The notes under the pieces: generated by a model
The model's database searches: none
Seen by the model: the letters and a program-made list of their open reading frames with translations, nothing else
Told to the model about the DNA's origin: nothing
NCBI RefSeq assembly: GCF_008831285.2
Contig: NC_045150.1
Location: 8,754,001-8,818,000, forward strand
Source: Nymphaea colorata
Taxonomy: Eukaryota; Streptophyta; Magnoliopsida; Nymphaeales; Nymphaeaceae
Direction: 5' to 3'
Length of the DNA stretch: 64,000 bases
In this document: positions 58,192-64,000 of the stretch, piece after piece
Numbering within the stretch: the first letter of the stretch is position 1
Layout: each line of letters opens with the position of its first letter
Translations under genes and position numbers: made by a program

Positions 58192-61100
58192 CTACACAGC
58201 AGCTCTTGCTCTGCCTCGGCCGCGCCGGACAAGCTCAAGCGGCTTGTTTGCTTCCTTCTTCTTAGCTGCATAGTTGGTCCAAGGGAACCTGCGCTTGGCT
58301 GGCCTGTGCTTCTTCAGTATCGCACCATAGGAGTCACCAGTGGCCTGCACAACAAGGTAGTTAGAGTACCCAACATAGTTAAAGTTCAAAGTTTTAAAAT
58401 AAATTCCTAATGCATTATGTGTGAGTAAAGCTGGCTCAGAACAGCTAAAAATTACATCTTGAATTCGAATTAGGTGATCGACATCTGTTTGTCAACCCAA
58501 ATTCCAACCAAATGCACATTGTCTGGCTTCTAGTTGGTAAGATTTCTTAGAGACTATGATCTACCTAGTTCATTCTCATGGGAGGTGAACCCAACTGCAA
58601 AATTCTAGGAAGGAATGCACCTGGTTTTTTCAACTCTGAAATGTTCCATGGACTTGCTGAGATTTTTCAGATCATCCCTACTAAATAAGTGGAAACATTC
58701 TCTGCAAAACATAGGCCTATTCACCCCCATGGTTCAAAGGGCACCAGTTGGGCTAGTGAACTCCAGGACATTATTGACTTAAACATAAGCCTTTACCTGG
58801 AAACACAGTCCCTCCTCAACATCACAGATGGGGTAGCCTTCAGGGCAGCAGTACATGGAGTCTACACAGCAAACTCCATTTTCATATGGGCAGCAGCCAT
58901 AGACTGCACAGACACTAGCAACCTCAGATATGCAGCAACAGGTCTCATCAGAATCACAGTATGATCCATCCGAACACTGTAGCGGCGAAGGCGGTGGTGG
59001 AGGTGGTGGTGGTGGTGCAGAAGGTGATGGGTAAGGACTTGGAGATGTTGATCCTACTTTGGTGGGGTAGGAAGCCATGGCATTGATGGCGCATAGACCA
59101 TATGGCAAACCAGTGTTCCTCTTCATGTAGACATAGCCATCGATGCCCCAGCTTACTCCCCATGAGTTCTTCACAATCCAATAGTCCTCGTCATCTTGGG
59201 ATCCATAGCCTACTATGAGAACAGCGTGATCAATATCATCAGGATTATCTGAGCAGTCACCATCATAGATCCCCTGCAACCATAAGCATTCTTATGTTAA
59301 CATCGTAATCCATCATTAGCTAAGCAAGCCAGTCATTCATTATTCACAAGTGATCAGTTCAAGGATGAAGATGTCTATGAACTTTAGGTGAGTCCAACAC
59401 CTTCAAGTTCAAACAAACACGTGCATTCTTCTGTTCTGTAAAAAATTCGTTCTTTGGAGTGATATATCACTGTACATAAGTGGGATTCCCGAGGATGCAT
59501 CATTGGAAGATAATTTGGCATAAGATAATAATTGGGTAAATTGTGAAACATACTGAACATCAGCTGAAATAGGACTAATATGTAACAACGATGCATGACA
59601 TGATTAAGGCTATGATGTCTGTGAAGTTGATCAAGTAACGTTTGATAAGACATTTCTTCAGTTCAAGGGCCACCAACTACACACACTAAAATGAAATTTA
59701 AATGGCAAAACTTGGCAGCCAATGTCTAACGAGAGTCTGAAAATTTTGACATATCTATAATGCTTTTGTTGTGAAAATATCATATGAAACAAGATTAGAA
59801 ATCATGCAGAGAAAAATAAGTAGAGAAGATGAATGAAATTATTCAATAAAGCAGACAGGAAACATGATGCTTAAATGTTCAGACATGAATGAAATTATTT
59901 TGTAAAGAATCTCTACATGCATCTGTTGATCTATCTGAAGGGCACCATGAAACCGATTTCCTTACCCCAGTATAAAGCTGAAAATCAATAGCTGAGCCAT
60001 CGATTCCAACACTGACAGGTTGACTAACAGCAGCATAAAGCAGGTCTGTCTCATTCTCAGCAACATCTTCATAGTCATCAATGGTAACAACTTTTGTGTC
60101 TTCCTGTCACATTTTTTTTCCCAATACAGCAAGTAAGGAAACCCAACAAAAAAAGAGGAAAAGAAAATATATCTTCACTGAAAATGATTTTTTAGAATCA
60201 ATTCCATAAAGCAGAGTTCCCTTCTATTTTTTGTTATGTATAAGACGTCACTGAGTACTATACACTGGAATGCGCATTTTTTATACTTGGCGCATGTTCT
60301 TGCTTCATGTTCTTCTTGAAAGCCAATGAATTGTAATGTCCAATGGAGTTCTAAGATTATAACCGCCATGGACAATTTATCTGTTGATTCAGCCTCAAGA
60401 AACTGGATATTCTCAAGAGTTTCTACGAAGGTGTTTTGTTTACCTTAGTAACATTGCACACACCATCTTGCCCAAGATAGCTAGTGTAGCTGTAATCGGC
60501 CTCGGTGTCGATGCCGCCGTTCTGGATGACCCATTCGAAGGCATAATCCATGTATCCTCCATCACAACCGTAGTTCGTCGTGTCGCAATCGATGAGCTCC
60601 TGCTCAGAAAGGCTGATCAAATCTCCCGTAGTAATGGCGTTGATGCTTTCTATGGCTCCAGTTGAAGAAAATGCCCAACAACTTCCTGCTCAAAGGCAAA
60701 CTTAGTTTAATGTCATCTCTACCAAGGGAAAATGCTAACCTTCTGTTTTTTCCCGAGAAGGGGAAGTAGCTAATAAAAAAAATAATAATAATAATAATAA
60801 TAATGTTGTACAAATAAATGTGACTTTCAGAGATCGGACATCGGACCCTCTGTAAAAGCTTGAGCTCGGCTCGTGAACTAATACGAATTCGAAAATGATG
60901 TGTAGTGATTTTTTAAATATTTGACTCATCTTTTAATTAAAAAATTGGTATATTATTCATTTATGGCAAAATAATAGTTCATATATTGAAACGAGTTTGT
61001 CTAGTCTTAATCGAGTCGAGCTCGAACTCAACATACTGAATCATGCTCAAGCTGCTTCTATTGAGTTATTATCGAGCTCTAGCTTACTGAACGTTCAACT

Positions 61101-62528
61101 CAACTCGTGTTCACCCCCTAGTAAAAGCATCTATCCAACCCCTTATACTTTTATAACTGCGGGGCCTCTGACTTCCCTCACACCTGAATAACTCCACTTC
61201 AACCGGTTGACCCAATCAACAAACACAATCCAACAAACTCTAAAAAAGTAGTTGGATGTTATAAACATGTGCCCCTTAGATTATCAAACCTGTTTTGGAT
61301 CCAACAGGTTCCAAGGAAACCGGGTTGTTTATAGCATGTAACTATGTCCCAGACCCGACCACAGTGGGGCTGGAAATGACCAAATTGTATTTTATGGCAA
61401 AAAGGAGAGGAGCAAGTGAAGACGACATGTTAGAGGCTAGAAATGGCAAAAAAATATCTTTCAAAACCCCCTCTCAAGAGGGTAAAAGTGGAATTACGGG
61501 TAATTGTAACAGAATGAAAATACAGGCTTACTTGAAAGGACTTGAAGGTTTTATGTTGAAATCAGTTTTCATGGAATAAACATATAAGAAAAAAATTATA
61601 AACAAAAGACAAAAATTTTAAAAAAATAAATTCCCCACTCTTACGGGGTGCAACGTGGAAGCTGCCCTCCACTTCTATACTTTTATGAGGAGCAAAAGAA
61701 TATTTCAGCATAAAAAATGTCCCTCCCGTGTTAGGTACCGAACATGGGAACACAGAAGCTGGCCTCTACTTTTTATCTTCCCATGAGGGCCAAAAGAATA
61801 TTTCTGTACCAAAAGATTAAAATGAGAATCTCTAAAGTGAGGTCATCATTTTGACACTATGATTTCAGAGAATTGAAAAACTTGAGGTCAGTATCTGAAA
61901 TTGTGGAAAAAGCATGGTCTGCTGACTAAATTATAGATACTCGATCAGAGCACCTGCTCCGCCTCGGGAGCGAGAGAGAGAGAGAGAGTCGCTTACCGCA
62001 GTCGCCCTGGTCCTTAACAGCGGTGACAACACCCTTCTCTCTCCAGTCCAACGACGAGGGGATGTCGGACATGGACCTGAGCTGCCACCTCCTCTTGCTC
62101 CGCTTGTCGCCGCCGCGGCTCCTCTTCGCCGGCCGCCTAATCTTCCTCAAGTAGATGGACTTGAACTCCTCATTGGTGAGGTCTGCGAAGCGGTTCAGCC
62201 CGACGGTGTGACCTCCGCCGCCTCTCCGGCCGGCCAGCTCCCTGTTTCTCCGGTCGATGTAGGCGAGGTTGTCCCTGAAGGCCCGGAATCTCCTCTCCCT
62301 CTCCCCCGCGTGCCTGTACACCCTCCGGTGGCTCGCACTCCACCTCTCGAACAGGCTCGCCAGCCTCTCCTCCGACTTCAGGTCCTCTGGGTCGTACCCC
62401 ATGATCGACGGCAACCCATCAACGTGGCTCGCCTCCGCCACGGAGGACGACGCCCAGAGGGCCAGGAACGCCAGAAACTCCACCATTTTCCGGCCCCCCA
62501 TCGTCACCTTCTTCTTCTCCACTCCCAA
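58192..62528 (-). CDS. Granulin-containing papain-like cysteine protease (RD21/XBCP3 type)
   Basis: Five exons on the minus strand: 62528-61997, 60685-60444, 60103-59966, 59273-58797, 58344-58192; GT..AG introns, frames join exactly, 513 aa. A hydrophobic segment at 16-34 is a signal peptide. The I29 prodomain covers about 59-121 ([13 protein letters not shown]). A very basic stretch at 128-151 links it to the mature enzyme, which starts near [11 protein letters not shown]. The C1A domain has oxyanion Gln174 and catalytic Cys180 (DQGDCGSCWAFS), His320 ([10 protein letters not shown]) and Asn340 (KNSWG), so the active site is complete. After it come a proline-rich linker (380-401) and a Cys-rich granulin domain (404-461, with [10 protein letters not shown] and [10 protein letters not shown]). 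The last exon adds a basic 50-residue tail ending [11 protein letters not shown]. Such proteases work in vacuole, ER bodies or apoplast and are activated by removal of the prodomain. Exon 1 is distinctly GC-rich. Alternative starts at Met10 or Met15 would give a more usual signal peptide. Confidence 0.92.
60845..61125. mobile_element. MITE-like element in intron 1 of the protease gene
   Basis: Left gcttgagctcggctcgtgaa and right gttcaactcaactcgtgttc ends, with cgagtcgagctcgaactcaa inside and an AT-rich core. It is related to the copy at 56505-56735. Confidence 0.45.
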
Positions 62529-63311
62529 GGAGGGTTGTGAGTGTGAGCTTTTGGGTCTGCGGATGCATATAAATCATGGCTACATCCCTCATTCTTTTGG
62601 TAGATGGATTCACCCTCTCTCTCTCAACAGATGGTGGGAAGAGACGACGATCATTGTCACCTCTTAAATTCGGGGTACTGGTTATCTTACCAAACTGTGC
62701 CTGACATCTTGGTCAATGTCATTCATGTCCTTGCCTGGTTGATGATGCGCATGCCATTCGCAAATATCTGCACCGTTTTCTGAATAGAAGATAAATTATA
62801 AAAGCTCTAATATATAGTAAAACTTTTCGCATTTTCAATATCAATTATTTTATTTGAGTTAACCCTTGCCCCTAAATGGTTGCTTTGATGTGTTTATTTA
62901 TTTTATATTTTTTGCATTTTTTTAATTAATAAGCTAATTTGCTAGAGGGATAGAAGCTAGACATAAAGGGTTGTAGCACTGTGTGGTTGGCTGGAGATGG
63001 ATATTTGGCTGGAGATGGATATTCATGATTCCATTTTCATGGGTTTTTTCTTTTTTCTTTTTCTTTTTTTTTTAAGTAATAACTTAGAATTGTGATTCTA
63101 CAATAAATTCAAAGGTTTACTGACTAGATTTTCAATCCCCAATATTAAAAATTAAAAGCAAAATAGCTAAAGATTTTCATTACGTTTGTTAACTTGGTTG
63201 GTGAAGTTGTTTCCGTAACATTGAGTAGCTTTTGTCTAACTAAAGATTTTCATCGACCTTGCTTTTTCCATTCAAGACAGTGATTTCAAAGAAACTAGCT
63301 AGCGCAAGATT

Positions 63312-63385
63312 TAGTGGCAGCGGATCGGACACGTGACCAACCGGTCTTAGGTTTGATTCCCCTCAATCTTTACCTTTTCTGCTGG
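63312..63385 (+). mobile_element. tRNA-derived SINE-like fragment
   Basis: An A-box-like TAGTGGCAGCGG (63312-63323) is followed about 27 bases later by GGTTTGATTCC (63350-63360), one mismatch from the B-box GGTTCGANTCC, then a T-rich tail. Confidence 0.4.
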
Positions 63386-63400
63386 GTTCAATCTTAAATT

Positions 63401-63452
63401 CATGGATCTAAAATCTTTGGGATCTCATATCATTGTGGATTTTAGATCCATG
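63401..63452. repeat. Perfect inverted repeat, 15-bp arms and 22-bp loop
   Basis: CATGGATCTAAAATC (63401-63415) and GATTTTAGATCCATG (63438-63452) are exact reverse complements. Confidence 0.85.
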
Positions 63453-63534
63453 TTTTGTTGATTGATTTTTCACATGCTTTTGTTTATATATATATAATCT
63501 TTGGGATCTCATATCATTGTAGATTTCAGATCCA
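63412..63534. repeat. Direct repeat, 84-bp period
   Basis: aatctttgggatctcatatc..attgt at 63412 recurs at 63496, followed in both by gattt(t/c)agatccat. It shares its right part with the inverted repeat at 63401-63452. Confidence 0.85.
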
Positions 63535-64000
63535 TTGTGGAATGTTAGTAATGCTTGGCTTTTTTTCTCATCACTGATGTTTTTGTGAATTGAAAGAATA
63601 ATATATACAATTCAAAAACATCAGCTTGTGCAAGGAGTTGACATCTTCAGAATTCAACCAGTTAGTCAAACCCTTTGAAGTGAGAAATAAGATAATTCAT
63701 CGCAAAAAAAAAAAAAAAATTGAAGCTAACTTTCCAAGTTTCCAACCATTTGTGTCCCAACTCTCAAGACTAAGGGTGCAAATAAGTTTGGTTTGAATCG
63801 TAGTCACAAATAATATCTCAGAGTTTTAAACTATTATGTTTTTCTCGGCAAACTTAAAAAAAATAGAAAAAATATGAAAAAAATATAGTAAAATTTTTAG
63901 AAAACTAAAAAAAAAATAAGTGAGAAACTAATAACACAACACCAAAAGATAAATAGATTTGCAACAAATAAAATATTAAAAAAAAACTATTTGGCATTAA

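Larger units (their letters stand above)
62529..64000. other. Upstream of the protease gene; intergenic repeats
   Basis: No further gene. A TATA-like atataaat (as read on +) lies near 62567-62574 but too close to the first ATG to be secure. The right edge is A-rich. Confidence 0.45.

Noticed and set aside
62208..62667. Plus-strand frames of 110 and 132 codons
   Set aside because: Antisense shadows of the GC-rich first exon of the protease.

Overview
The window is nuclear DNA of a flowering plant. The coding parts are plant-type genes (a GARP/G2-like transcription factor, a DUF688 protein, two PNGase A homologues and a granulin-bearing papain-like protease) with GT..AG introns. They sit in AT-rich intergenic DNA full of TA, CT and GA microsatellites, MITE-like elements and small LTR elements. 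The species cannot be fixed from the sequence.

Layout. 1-67: the last codons of a + strand gene that begins outside the window. 68-24,300: a gene-poor stretch with a solo LTR flanked by a 5-bp duplication (2196-2460), two minisatellites (9.1 and 9.6 kb), a ~400-bp TRIM-like element with two 165-bp LTRs (17794-18197), long compound microsatellites, and an 18-bp bZIP-type palindrome next to a TATA-like run (22163-22190). 24338-26736 (+): six-exon GARP transcription factor. 28.7-29.3 kb: a hairpin MITE, a 72-bp duplication and another hairpin. 30116-30334 (-): a plausible 72-aa protein of unknown function. 33643-36483 (-): three-exon DUF688 protein. 36.9-47 kb: repeats, including several MITE-like elements, a tRNA-derived SINE-like sequence and a cluster of TRIM-family LTRs in both orientations. 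47125-48841 (-) and 52694-54505 (+): a head-to-head pair of intronless PNGase A homologues. The + copy is intact; the - copy has two one-base frame breaks, both at homopolymers. 58192-62528 (-): five-exon cysteine protease with an I29 prodomain, a C1A peptidase domain, a proline-rich linker, a granulin domain and a basic tail. 62.5-64 kb: intergenic with a SINE-like sequence and a perfect 15-bp inverted repeat.

The genes do not form a pathway. The only clear functional relationship is the PNGase A pair, an inverted duplication. The PNGase A proteins and the protease carry predicted signal peptides and would act in the secretory, vacuolar or apoplastic compartment; the GARP protein is nuclear. 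I found no cluster that looks like a new multi-gene system. The most checkable points are the double homopolymer frameshift in one PNGase A copy, the TRIM/solo-LTR family, the bZIP palindrome and the uncharacterised 72-aa protein.
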